11,253 bases of DNA from Candidatus Aminicenantota bacterium. GTDB lineage: Bacteria > Acidobacteriota > UBA6911 > RPQK01 > JAJDTT01. The notes beneath the pieces are model-generated. The model was not told where the DNA came from. It saw only the letters and a list, made by a program, of their open reading frames with translations, and made no database searches. Location of the stretch: assembly GCA_026706325.1 (NCBI GenBank), contig JAPOYZ010000500.1, forward strand, positions 1 through 11,253. Reading direction: 5' to 3'. A program made the position numbers and the translations under genes. The stretch's first letter is position 1. Each line of letters starts with the position of its first letter. Shown here one piece after another: positions 1 to 6,491 of this stretch.

Positions 1-1
1 C

Positions 2-352
2 ATGTATGTCCTTCCCGTCGACCGGATTTCCCCCATCGGCCCCCTTTTCGGCCTCTGGTTTTCCAGCAACGGACGACTGGGGAAAAGACCCACCGACCCG
101 CAGATTCTCCGGGCCCAGGAGCTCTATCGGTTCGGCCGAACCCAAACTGCCCTGGAAAGAACCCGGATCGGGCGGGAGATCTGGGGGACCGCCATTCGTG
201 AGCAGTGGATGATGAGCACCGTTGGCGGGGCGCCCGGTTCGGTGCGCCTCGTCCACCGGCGGCTGGGCAACGTCCCGGCCCGGCTCTGTACCCGGGACGA
301 TTGCCGCTACCCTTCCACGGGCCGCCTGGAGACGCTGTATTGGAAGGAGTAG
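2..352 (+). CDS. ABC transporter family-5 substrate-binding protein, C-terminal part (5' partial)
   Basis: The frame is open from the left edge, so the gene begins outside the window. About 116 residues remain. They resemble the C-terminal end of periplasmic oligopeptide/oligosaccharide binding proteins (SBP_bac_5): an 'ELYRFGRT' helix, 'IGREIW', 'EQWMMSTVGGAPG', 'LGNVPAR', and an end in 'LETLYWKE', where homologues typically end in a similar aromatic-Lys-Glu tail. The protein would capture the substrate in the periplasm and deliver it to the permeases encoded just downstream on the same strand. Gene order (binding protein, two permeases, two ATPases) supports the call. The substrate cannot be read from this fragment. 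The TAG stop at 350-352 is formed at the exact boundary of repeat copy A, whose first base G352 completes it. The ATG at 2-4 is an internal Met, not the true start. Confidence 0.85.
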   Translation: MYVLPVDRISPIGPLFGLWFSSNGRLGKRPTDPQILRAQELYRFGRTQTALERTRIGREIWGTAIREQWMMSTVGGAPGSVRLVHRRLGNVPARLCTRDDCRYPSTGRLETLYWKE

Positions 353-510
353 CAGTCCGTGGTGAAAGTCCCGCGAGCACCGAGACCGTTCCTGCGCCCG
401 CCGGACAAGGCGCTTACGGCGCGCATACCGGGAGTATGTGGGCCCATAGCAACGCAGTCCGCGCCTGTGCAGGGACGGTCGAATGCCGCGACGACTTTTG
501 CCACGGGCTG
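353..510 (-). repeat. 158-bp palindromic MITE-like repeat, copy A (inverted orientation)
   Basis: First of three copies of the same 158-bp element; this one lies in the opposite orientation to copies B and C. Its ends read CAGTCCGTGGTGAAAGTC (353-370) and the complement of CAGCCCGTGGCAAAAGTC (493-510), an imperfect terminal inverted repeat with 15/18 matches. By hand alignment it differs from copy C at only 3 of 158 positions. Adding one base at each side (G352, C511) keeps the ends complementary. The element is then flanked by TA at 350-351 and TA at 512-513, a likely 2-bp target duplication. It lies between the binding-protein and permease genes of the ABC operon. No transposase is encoded. 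Confidence 0.9.
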
Positions 511-609
511 CTAATATTGCGTCCGGGAGCGGTCAACGCGTCTCATCCGGATCGTCTGCAAACCCCGTCCGGCGCCGCCCTCCGGCAGGCCGGCACGAGA
601 TGATCGATC
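511..609. other. Intergenic stretch between repeat A and the first permease gene
   Basis: This is 99 bp without a convincing gene. It ends with the perfect 10-bp palindrome TGATCGATCA (601-610), which overlaps the first base of the permease ATG. No strong Shine-Dalgarno sequence is visible; 'CACGAGA' at 594-600 is at best weak. No clear promoter was found. Confidence 0.5.
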
Positions 610-1602
610 ATGGCTGCCTATCTGCGCCGCCGCCTGCTCCAGGCGGCCCTGACGATCTGGGCCATCAGCATCATCTCGTTCGTTCTCATCGAGCTCCCGC
701 CGGGGGATTTCGTCACCGCCTACGTGGACCGCCGGGCCTCCCAGGGGATTCCCCTGCCGCCGGATGAGATCCAGGTCCTGAGGGTCCGCTACGGCCTGGA
801 CCAACCGGCGGCCCAGCGCTATCTGATCTGGATGGGGCGGTTGCTCCAGGGCGATCTGGGCGTCTCCTGGATTCGGGGACAGCCGGTTTCGGAGATCATC
901 TCCGATCGTCTCTGGCTCACCATGGCCGTGTCCCTGGCCGCCATCCTGTTCACCTGGGCGGTGGCTCTGCCGGTGGGAGTCTACTCGGCCATCCGCCAAT
1001 ACTCGGCGGGAGACTACCTGTTCACCCTCCTCTGCTTCGCCGGCGTCGGGGTGCCCAACTTCCTGCTCGGCCTCCTGGTCATGTACCTGGGATTCGCCTG
1101 GTTCGATGCGGACGTGGGCGGGCTGCTCTCGGTCCAATACGTGGACGCTCCCTGGGACGCGGCCAAGCTCTGGGACCTGGTCAAACATCTGCCGCTGCCG
1201 GCCCTGGTCCTGGGAATGGGGGGAACGGCCTACATGATTCGCATCCTGCGGGCCAATTTGCTGGATGAACTCTCCAAGCCGTACGTCCTCACGGCCCGGG
1301 CAAAGGGGCTGTCCGAGATCCGGCTTCTCCTCAGGTACCCCCTGCGCGTGGCCCTGAACCCGTTGGTCAGCACGGCCGGCTACCTGCTTCCCTACCTGGT
1401 GTCGGGCAGCATCATCGTCTCCATGGTCATGAGCCTTCCCACTGTGGCGCCGGTCCTGTTGTCGGCTCTCATGGACCAGGACCTCTATCTGGCCGGCACC
1501 CTGGTGCTCCTGCTGGGCGCGCTCACCGTGGTGGGAACCCTGATCTCCGATCTGCTCCTGCTCTGGATCGACCCCAGGATCCGGTTCCGGGGGACGTCAT
1601 GA
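610..1602 (+). CDS. ABC transporter permease, DppB/OppB-type
   Basis: This 330-residue inner-membrane subunit forms half of the translocation channel of an oligopeptide/dipeptide-type importer. It has an N-terminal membrane helix at about residues 10-29, then a periplasmic segment with 'YGLDQP....YLIWMGRLLQGDLGVSW' character (about 61-88), typical of DppB. Further hydrophobic helices lie at about 103-123, 136-162, 195-215, 255-280 and 292-320. The cytoplasmic coupling 'EAA' loop is at about 222-250 ('LTARAKGLSEIRLLLRYPLR'), and the protein ends in the usual 'DPRIRF'. Length is normal for the family. The ATG at 610 is the first Met in frame, and the protein starts with the usual basic n-region (YLRRRLLQ). 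The next gene starts within the ATGA overlap at 1599, indicating translational coupling. The weak ribosome site and the repeat upstream suggest lower expression than the binding protein (inference). Confidence 0.93.
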   Translation: MAAYLRRRLLQAALTIWAISIISFVLIELPPGDFVTAYVDRRASQGIPLPPDEIQVLRVRYGLDQPAAQRYLIWMGRLLQGDLGVSWIRGQPVSEIISDRLWLTMAVSLAAILFTWAVALPVGVYSAIRQYSAGDYLFTLLCFAGVGVPNFLLGLLVMYLGFAWFDADVGGLLSVQYVDAPWDAAKLWDLVKHLPLPALVLGMGGTAYMIRILRANLLDELSKPYVLTARAKGLSEIRLLLRYPLRVALNPLVSTAGYLLPYLVSGSIIVSMVMSLPTVAPVLLSALMDQDLYLAGTLVLLLGALTVVGTLISDLLLLWIDPRIRFRGTS

Positions 1603-2711
1603 ACCGGGAGCCGGAGGAGTTTGGGGCCCAACTCGAAACCGCGTCCTCCTGGCAACTGGCCTGGAGGCGTTTCCGCCGTCACAAACTGGCCGTGGTCGCC
1701 CTGATCTTCATGGCATTGCTGTACCTGGTGGTCCTGCTGGCCGATTTCCTGGCCACCGCCGATCCGAACCGAATCGACGCCGGCCGGGCCTACCGTCCTC
1801 CCCAGCCCATCCACCTCCGGGACGATAGCGGATTCAACCTCCATGTCCACGCGGTGTCCGGGGAGTGGGACCACCGCAATTTTCGAAGGGTCCACCGCAC
1901 CGATCCGGACCGGAGACTGCCGGTCCGCTTTCTGGCCAGAGGCTACGAGTACGAGTTTCTGGGGCTGTTTCCCACCGGCCTGCACCTCATGGGCGTGGAG
2001 GGTGACGCCCACGCCCTTTCGATACTGGGCACGGACGGACTGGGCCGCGATCTTTACTCCCGCCTGGTCCACGGCACCCGGACCTCCCTGACCATCGGTC
2101 TGGCGGGAGTCGTCCTGAGCCTGGTTCTGGGAGTCGTGCTGGGGGGGATCTCCGGGTTCTACGGAGGAACGGTCGACACGGTCATCCAGCGGATCATCGA
2201 GATCCTTCTCTCCATTCCCACCATTCCCCTGTGGCTGGGTCTGGCCGCCGCCATGCCCCGGGATTGGGGCGTGCTCCGCGTCTATTTCATCCTGACCGTG
2301 ATCCTGTCCCTCATCGGATGGACCCGCCTGGGCCGGGAGGTTCGCGGCCGATTCCTGGTGCTGAGGCAGGAAGACTACGTCCTGGCCGCCGAACTGATGG
2401 GCGCCGGCCGCGCCTCCATCATCCGGCGCCACCTGGTGCCCGCCATCGCCAGCCACGTCATCGCCACCGCCACCCTGGCCCTTCCGGCCATGATCATCGC
2501 CGAAACCTCGCTGAGCTTCCTGGGGCTGGGACTGCGTCCACCGGCCATCAGTTGGGGGATCCTGCTTCAGGGAGCCCAACAGGTGCAAGTCCTGGCGCTG
2601 AGGCCCTGGCTGTTGGCGCCCGCCGTTCCCGTCGTCGTAGCCATTCTGGCCTTCAATTTCGTGGGCGACGGCCTTCGTGACGCCGCGGACCCCTATGCGA
2701 GGAGAACCTGA
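1599..2711 (+). CDS. ABC transporter permease, DppC/OppC-type, with large periplasmic insert
   Basis: Second permease subunit, 370 residues, pairing with the preceding gene product in the inner membrane. It has a cytoplasmic N-terminus with 'SWQLAWRRFRRHKLAVVAL' (about 17-35), TM1 at about 30-52, and the hallmark 'HLMGVEGDAHALSILGTDGLGRDLYSRLVHGTR' block (129-161). The transmembrane core is at about 163-348, with the EAA coupling loop 'LAAELMGAGRASIIRRHLVP' (262-281), 'AETSLSFLGLGLRPP' (301-315) and 'FVGDGLRDAADP' near the end. Between TM1 and the core lies a longer periplasmic segment (about 55-128) than in E. coli DppC/OppC (about 300 aa total). This longer architecture occurs in a known subgroup of permeases. 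The start overlaps the previous stop (ATGA, 1599-1602). Confidence 0.93.
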   Translation: MNREPEEFGAQLETASSWQLAWRRFRRHKLAVVALIFMALLYLVVLLADFLATADPNRIDAGRAYRPPQPIHLRDDSGFNLHVHAVSGEWDHRNFRRVHRTDPDRRLPVRFLARGYEYEFLGLFPTGLHLMGVEGDAHALSILGTDGLGRDLYSRLVHGTRTSLTIGLAGVVLSLVLGVVLGGISGFYGGTVDTVIQRIIEILLSIPTIPLWLGLAAAMPRDWGVLRVYFILTVILSLIGWTRLGREVRGRFLVLRQEDYVLAAELMGAGRASIIRRHLVPAIASHVIATATLALPAMIIAETSLSFLGLGLRPPAISWGILLQGAQQVQVLALRPWLLAPAVPVVVAILAFNFVGDGLRDAADPYARRT

Positions 2712-2716
2712 CGTCC

Positions 2717-3805
2717 ATGTCTGAGGACTGGATCCTCTCGGTCCAAGACCTGAAGACCCATTTCTTTACCCGGGAAGGGGTCGTCCGGGCGGTGGACGGC
2801 GTCGGATTCGACCTGGCCCCAGGGCAGGTGCTGGGCATCGTGGGGGAAAGCGGCTGCGGCAAGAGCGTCACGGCCCTGTCCATCCTGGGCATCGTGGATC
2901 ATCCGGGACGCATCGTGGAAGGCCGAATCCTGCTCCGTCCGGCCCAGGGGGGTCCTCCTGCGGACCTGGCAAGATTGCACCCCAAGGGACGCCGGATCCG
3001 CTCGATCCGGGGCGGGGAGATCGCCCTCATCTTCCAGGAACCCATGACCTCGCTGAGTCCGGTGCACACCATCGGCCAGCAGATCTCGGAGACCATCCGG
3101 CTGCACCACCGCGTGGACCGGCGGCGGTCCCGGGAACAGGCGGTGGAGGTCCTGCGCTCCGTAGGCATGCCCGATCCCGAGGAGGGGGCAAAGCTGTACC
3201 CGTTCCAGCTCAGCGGAGGACTGCGCCAGCGGGCCCTGATCGCCCAGGCGCTGGCGGGCGAACCCCGGGTCCTCATCGCCGACGAACCCACCACGGCCCT
3301 GGACGTGACCACGCAGGCCCAGATCCTGGACCTGCTGCGGGATCTGCAGAAGCGGAGAGGGATGGCCATCGTTCTCATCACCCACGACCTTGGGGTGATT
3401 GCGGAGATGGCCGACGAGGTCCTGGTGATGTACCTGGGGAAAGGGGTGGAGAGAGCGCCCGTCGACCGCATCTTCCACTCGCCGGGACATCCCTACACCC
3501 GAGCTCTCCTGAACTCCATGCCCGGTCTGGGCACCGCCGCGAAGCAGGCGCTTCCCAGCATCTCCGGTACCGTGCCGCCCGCCTTCCGGCGGCCCGCCGG
3601 GTGCCCGTTTCACCCCCGCTGCGTGGAATTCCTGGATGGGACCTGCAATCGCAGGGAACCGCAACCGGTGATGGTGAGGCCGGATCAAGAGGTGCTGTGC
3701 TTGCGCCGTGAGCCGGGCGAACCGTCCCAAATGCAGGGAAACCGTCCGAAAACGGACAATGTGTACCAAAACCGGACACTTCGACCTGATGGAAAAAGAG
3801 AGTAG
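2717..3805 (+). CDS. ABC transporter ATP-binding protein, DppD/OppD-type
   Basis: Cytoplasmic ATPase subunit of 362 residues that powers the importer. Walker A is GESGCGKS (43-50), the Q-loop Gln is at 107 ('IFQEPMTSLSP'), the ABC signature is LSGGLRQR (165-172, Leu where Met is more common), Walker B is VLIADEP (185-191), and the H-loop His is at 223 ('ITHDLGV'). The C-terminal oligopeptide-transporter extension contains 'GCPFHPRC', giving C296, C302, C310 and C328, the conserved cysteine set of this family. Residues after about 330 are not conserved. Their DNA carries three phased inverted repeats (3721-3780), so the tail may double as a regulatory region. ATG at 2717 lies 5 bp after the preceding stop; the next gene begins 3 bp after this one. 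Confidence 0.94.
   Translation: MSEDWILSVQDLKTHFFTREGVVRAVDGVGFDLAPGQVLGIVGESGCGKSVTALSILGIVDHPGRIVEGRILLRPAQGGPPADLARLHPKGRRIRSIRGGEIALIFQEPMTSLSPVHTIGQQISETIRLHHRVDRRRSREQAVEVLRSVGMPDPEEGAKLYPFQLSGGLRQRALIAQALAGEPRVLIADEPTTALDVTTQAQILDLLRDLQKRRGMAIVLITHDLGVIAEMADEVLVMYLGKGVERAPVDRIFHSPGHPYTRALLNSMPGLGTAAKQALPSISGTVPPAFRRPAGCPFHPRCVEFLDGTCNRREPQPVMVRPDQEVLCLRREPGEPSQMQGNRPKTDNVYQNRTLRPDGKRE
3721..3780. promoter_or_regulatory. Three 20-bp phased GTCC/GGAC dyads in the 3' end of the DppD-like gene (putative operator)
   Basis: Three consecutive 20-bp units begin at 3721, 3741 and 3761. The first two start with the identical heptamer ACCGTCC. The middle unit holds a perfect dyad, GTCCG-AAAA-CGGAC (3744-3757). 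The third holds GTACC-N5-CGGAC (3763-3777) and the first a degenerate GTCCC...GGGAA. A spacing of about two helical turns suits stacked regulator binding on one DNA face. It lies 29-88 bp upstream of the DppF-like start. No matching promoter was identified, so regulatory function is inference; it may also be a remnant of an insertion. Confidence 0.4.
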
Positions 3806-3808
3806 AGA

Positions 3809-4864
3809 TTGAGACCCGGGATCCTTCTCGACGTCAGGAACCTGACCAAGCACTTCCCGGTCCGTTCCGGCCCTTTCCAGCGGCAGAGCGGTACGGTCCG
3901 GGCCGTAACCGATGTCAGTTTCCAACTGAGCGAGGGGGAATCGCTGTCGCTGGTGGGAGAGTCCGGCTGCGGCAAGACCACGCTGGCCCGGACTCTCCTT
4001 AGGGGCTACGAGGCGACGGCCGGATCGGCCTGGTTCCGAACCGAAGAGGATAAAGCCTTCGATCTGCTGAAGCTGCCCCGCCGCCGGCTCAAACCCTTGC
4101 GGCGGCAACTGCAGATGATCTTCCAGGACCCCTACTCCTCCCTGAATCCCAGGATGACGGTTCAGCAGATCATCGGCGAACCATTGCGCATTCACGCCGG
4201 GGAGCTGGGTGTCCCCACCCGGGAGGGCCGCCGGGAACGAGTCCGCGAACTGTTGTTGCAGGTGGGGCTGCGGCCCGAGGCGGCCCGGCGCTACCCTCAC
4301 GCCTTCAGCGGAGGGGAGAGGCAGCGGATCGGCATCGCGCGAACTCTGGCCACCCGGCCCCGCCTGGTGGTGGCGGACGAACCGGTCTCGGCCCTGGACG
4401 TCTCCGTCCAGGCGCAGATCCTCAACCTGATGTTGGAACTGCAAAACCGGTACCGGATCGGCATGCTGCTCCTCACTCACAACCTGATGGTGGTCCGTCA
4501 TGTCAGCGACCGGGTCGCCGTCATGTACCTGGGGAGGATCATGGAGACGGCCCCCACCGAAACTCTCTTCACGAGTCCCGGACACCCGTATACGGCGGCC
4601 CTTCTCGATGCGATCCCCCGGCCCGATCCCCGGGTCCGGAACCGGTCCAGAATCAAACTGGGCGGAGTAGTTCCCAGCCCCCGGAACCCACCCTCCGGAT
4701 GCCCCTTCCATCCCCGCTGCGTCCACGCCCGGGACCGATGCCGCAACGACCTGCCGGAGTTGGAGCAAATCGCCTCCGGGCACCAGGTCCGATGCCACCT
4801 CTGGCGGGAGTTGGACTTGAACGGAGCGGCGGCTTTTAGCCGCCGAACTCCAGTGGACCAATGA
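3809..4864 (+). CDS. ABC transporter ATP-binding protein, DppF/OppF-type
   Basis: Second ATPase subunit, 351 residues, expected to heterodimerise with the preceding DppD-like protein. Walker A is GESGCGKT (50-57), the Q-loop Gln is at 106 ('IFQDPYSSLNPRM'), the signature FSGGERQR is at 166-173, Walker B LVVADEP at 186-192, and the H-loop His at 224. The H-loop reads THN instead of the common THD. The C-terminal extension has 'GCPFHPRC' with C298, C304, C311 and C329. The start is TTG at 3809, preceded by purine-rich 'GGAAAAAGAGAG'; no ATG or GTG occurs before the conserved 'LLDVRNLTKHF'. The last about 17 residues are not conserved and are encoded over a strong hairpin (4823-4851). It is the last gene of the operon. 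Confidence 0.93.
   Translation: MRPGILLDVRNLTKHFPVRSGPFQRQSGTVRAVTDVSFQLSEGESLSLVGESGCGKTTLARTLLRGYEATAGSAWFRTEEDKAFDLLKLPRRRLKPLRRQLQMIFQDPYSSLNPRMTVQQIIGEPLRIHAGELGVPTREGRRERVRELLLQVGLRPEAARRYPHAFSGGERQRIGIARTLATRPRLVVADEPVSALDVSVQAQILNLMLELQNRYRIGMLLLTHNLMVVRHVSDRVAVMYLGRIMETAPTETLFTSPGHPYTAALLDAIPRPDPRVRNRSRIKLGGVVPSPRNPPSGCPFHPRCVHARDRCRNDLPELEQIASGHQVRCHLWRELDLNGAAAFSRRTPVDQ
4823..4851. terminator. Strong hairpin at the end of the ABC operon (possible bidirectional terminator)
   Basis: GGAG-CGGCGGC, loop TTTTA, GCCGCCG-aa-CTCC: a 7-bp perfect stem extended by 4 more pairs across a 2-nt bulge. It lies inside the last codons of the DppF-like gene, between convergent transcription units (ABC operon on +, tRNAs on -). 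No T-run follows on either strand, so it is not a classical intrinsic terminator. It could equally be a small palindromic repeat. Confidence 0.35.
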
Positions 4865-4928
4865 TTAGAGAGGGAACGGGCGATGGTCCCCTTATCAACT
4901 TGAGATTCGGGAAACCCGCGAAGCGGAA

Positions 4929-5005
4929 TGGTACGCCCGACAGGATTCGAACCTGTGGCCTTCGGCTCCGGAGGCCGACGCTCTGTCCAGCTGAGCTACG
5001 GGCGC
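4929..5005 (-). tRNA. tRNA-Arg (anticodon CCG), 3' CCA encoded
   Basis: Read on the minus strand it folds as a complete cloverleaf. Acceptor GCGCCCG pairs with CGGGCGT (one G-U); the D-arm is GCTC-AGCTGGACA-GAGC; the anticodon arm is TCGGC-CTCCGGA-GCCGA with anticodon CCG. The variable loop is AGGCC, the T-arm ACAGG-TTCGAAT-CCTGT and the discriminator A, followed by genomically encoded CCA. It decodes CGG. It lies 79 bp downstream of tRNA-Glu on the same strand and probably shares its transcript. Confidence 0.97.
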
Positions 5006-5084
5006 ACCCGACAGACAGACGGAGTGTAGCAGAACCACCCTGGATATGAGAGCGAACCGGCCACGAATGCAGGAGAATCGGAGA

Positions 5085-5159
5085 CGTCCCCAACGGGATT
5101 TGAACCCGTGTTGCCGCCTTGAAAGGGCGGTGTCCTAGGCCAGGCTAGACGATGGGGAC
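5085..5159 (-). tRNA. tRNA-Glu (anticodon TTC), CCA not encoded
   Basis: Minus-strand cloverleaf. Acceptor GTCCCCA pairs with TGGGGAC; the D-arm is within GTCTAGCCTGGCCTAGGAC; the anticodon arm is CCGCC-CTTTCAA-GGCGG with anticodon TTC; the T-arm is ACGGG-TTCAAAT-CCCGT; the discriminator is G. The next bases are TCT, so CCA must be added post-transcriptionally, unlike the neighbouring tRNA-Arg. A sigma70-like promoter lies just upstream. Confidence 0.97.
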
Positions 5160-5177
5160 GTCAGATATGAAGCGGGC

Positions 5178-5207
5178 ATTCTAGCAGCCGCCGCCGAGGC
5201 GTGTCCA
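5178..5207 (-). promoter_or_regulatory. Sigma70-like promoter for the tRNA-Glu/tRNA-Arg unit
   Basis: On the minus strand TGGACA (5207-5202) and TAGAAT (5183-5178), each 5/6 to consensus, are separated by 18 bp. The expected start point would be around 5170, about 11 bp before the mature tRNA-Glu 5' end. The position fits a short leader. Confidence 0.6.
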
Positions 5208-5286
5208 CCGGCCCTCATCCTCGACTTTCCCCATTTTTTGGGGGTTCGGGAGAACCGGTAGCGGCACTTCTTGTGGTCGCCCCTGC

Positions 5287-5475
5287 TCAGCGATTCTCCG
5301 TGGGATCTCCGACTAGCGGAACGCCGCATTGGCGGCATTGCCAACGGCGCCGGGCGTTGAGAATTCCGCACGCCGGGCAGCGCCGGTACATGACGCGGGC
5401 GAATAGTTGAGTCAGAAGCGCACACCCGACCAGGATCGCCACCACCACCAACACGCTCAGAATCGTGGCGGCCAT
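5287..5475 (-). CDS. Small membrane-anchored zinc-ribbon protein
   Basis: Hypothetical protein of 62 residues. A hydrophobic helix (about 3-23) is followed by a basic stretch and a four-cysteine zinc ribbon, 'CPACG' and 'CRQCG' (C33, C36, C47, C50). This suggests a single-pass membrane protein with a cytoplasmic zinc-binding tail. The ATG at 5475 is chosen because it lies 5 bp after the TAA of the upstream chelatase-like gene, giving a tight two-gene operon. The reading frame stays open upstream to a GTG at 5610, but that would overlap the neighbour heavily and adds sequence with no recognisable feature. No good Shine-Dalgarno precedes 5475; translational coupling is possible. Function unknown. 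Confidence 0.6.
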   Translation of the reverse strand: MAATILSVLVVVAILVGCALLTQLFARVMYRRCPACGILNARRRWQCRQCGVPLVGDPTENR

Positions 5476-5480
5476 GGCGG

Positions 5481-6491
5481 TTACCGGGAGGAAGAGGGCG
5501 CTCGAGCCAAGGCGGAATCGGAACAGCAGAAGCTGGCAGAGTGAATCGAAGGAAACGGACTGTCCCATCCCGCCCGCGAAAAGCAGTCTTGAGCCTGCTC
5601 CCGCAGCCACTGGGTGACGTTCGGATGAGGGAGCAGCCCCTTTCTGTCGGCGCTGTAGTCCAATCCCTCCAAAACCTCGTCATAGGGTCCGAATCCGAAT
5701 ACCCGGAACGGGACGACCAAGACCCTTCCCTGCCGGCTCTGCTTCGACACGAAACCCCGGATCCGGTCCTCGGCCACCCTGCGCTTGGCTTCCCAGTCTT
5801 CTCTCAGGGTCTCGACCCGAACCTCCCGAAACGGTCCCAAGGCCTTCAGTCCCTGGGCCAGGGTCTGCATCCGGTCCTTCCAGTACCGGTCACGGTCATC
5901 GGACTCGACCCCGTGCCCGATGACGATCACCGATTCGGCCGCCGGAGATTCGCTCAATGCCCGGACCCGGTCCAACAGCACATCCCCGGCCAGGCGGGAT
6001 TCCAGCAGGCCCGCAGCGCTCAAGATGACTTGGGACTCCAGCTCGAGGGGAGGCGGAATCTCCGATCCCCTCAACAGCCGGACCGCATCGCGGGTCATCA
6101 TCTTGTGGTGGTGATGATGATCATGGTGCAGGAAAAAGGGAGGCGGCCGGTCGCTCACGCCCAGCAGGTACTCCGTCTGCGACAGAAAGGACCTTCCGTC
6201 CATGAAGAGCCGGACTACGGCGATCTTCCGCACACCCTGCTCTTCAAGCTGAAGGATGCCCTGCCGCAAAGGCTCCCGTTGCGCCATTCCATAGGCCACC
6301 ACCACCGGACAGACCTTCTCCAGCGGCGCCACGGCCTCCTTGACGGCCCGGTTCCACTGCTCGTCGCCGCCGTGAGCCATAATCAGCAGGCCCGAGTCAC
6401 GAGCGCCGCCGGCCGGACCCTGCGACCGGACGGCACCGACTCCACTCAGCAGAACACCAATCCACACCCATCGCCTCACGGCTTCACCCAT
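5481..6491 (-). CDS. Exported CbiX/sirohydrochlorin-chelatase-like protein with His-rich loop
   Basis: From ATG 6491 the protein has 336 residues. The N-terminus (about 1-24: basic pair, then 'WVWIGVLLSGVGAV') looks like a Sec signal peptide, so it probably acts in the periplasm. Two CbiX-like halves can be seen. The first is 'LLIMAHGGDEQWN' with H40 at the position of the metal-chelating catalytic His; the second is 'VIVIGHGVESDD' with H193. Between them is a metal-binding stretch 'LHHDHHHHHK' (121-130). Cytoplasmic CbiX inserts cobalt or nickel into sirohydrochlorin; an exported version could instead bind or handle a metal or tetrapyrrole (inference). The frame is open upstream to 6653 without recognisable sequence; 6491 is preferred for its signal peptide and the AGGGAG 12 bp upstream. 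The C-terminal 25 residues are Ser/Ala-rich and not conserved. Confidence 0.7.
   Translation of the reverse strand: MGEAVRRWVWIGVLLSGVGAVRSQGPAGGARDSGLLIMAHGGDEQWNRAVKEAVAPLEKVCPVVVAYGMAQREPLRQGILQLEEQGVRKIAVVRLFMDGRSFLSQTEYLLGVSDRPPPFFLHHDHHHHHKMMTRDAVRLLRGSEIPPPLELESQVILSAAGLLESRLAGDVLLDRVRALSESPAAESVIVIGHGVESDDRDRYWKDRMQTLAQGLKALGPFREVRVETLREDWEAKRRVAEDRIRGFVSKQSRQGRVLVVPFRVFGFGPYDEVLEGLDYSADRKGLLPHPNVTQWLREQAQDCFSRAGWDSPFPSIHSASFCCSDSALARAPSSSR

Noticed and set aside
426..510. Short open frame 'MWAHSNAVRACAGTV...' present in repeat copies A and C
   Set aside because: The reading frame continues into unrelated flanking sequence in each copy, has no ribosome site, and copy B breaks the sequence; it is a by-product of the repeat identity.
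2693..4861. Very long minus-strand open frame (722 codons) opposite the two ATPase genes
   Set aside because: It mirrors two clear ABC ATPase genes; Gln/Gly/Asp/His-rich composition is typical of antisense shadows in GC-rich DNA.
4861..5049. Plus-strand open frame of 62 codons with 'RIRTCGLRLRRPTLCPAELRAH'
   Set aside because: It is the antisense translation of the tRNA-Arg gene, a well-known type of spurious protein entry.
4836..5093. Minus-strand open frame of 85 codons with 'ARSSAGQSVGLRSRRPQVRI'
   Set aside because: It is the sense-strand translation through the tRNA-Arg gene and its flanks; not a protein.
5225..5262. Possible intrinsic terminator with CCCC-ATTTTTT-GGGG and GGTTC-GAACC stems
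   Set aside because: The stems are only 4-5 bp, the T/A-run lies inside the loop instead of after the stem, and no gene ends in the matching direction with a T-tail.
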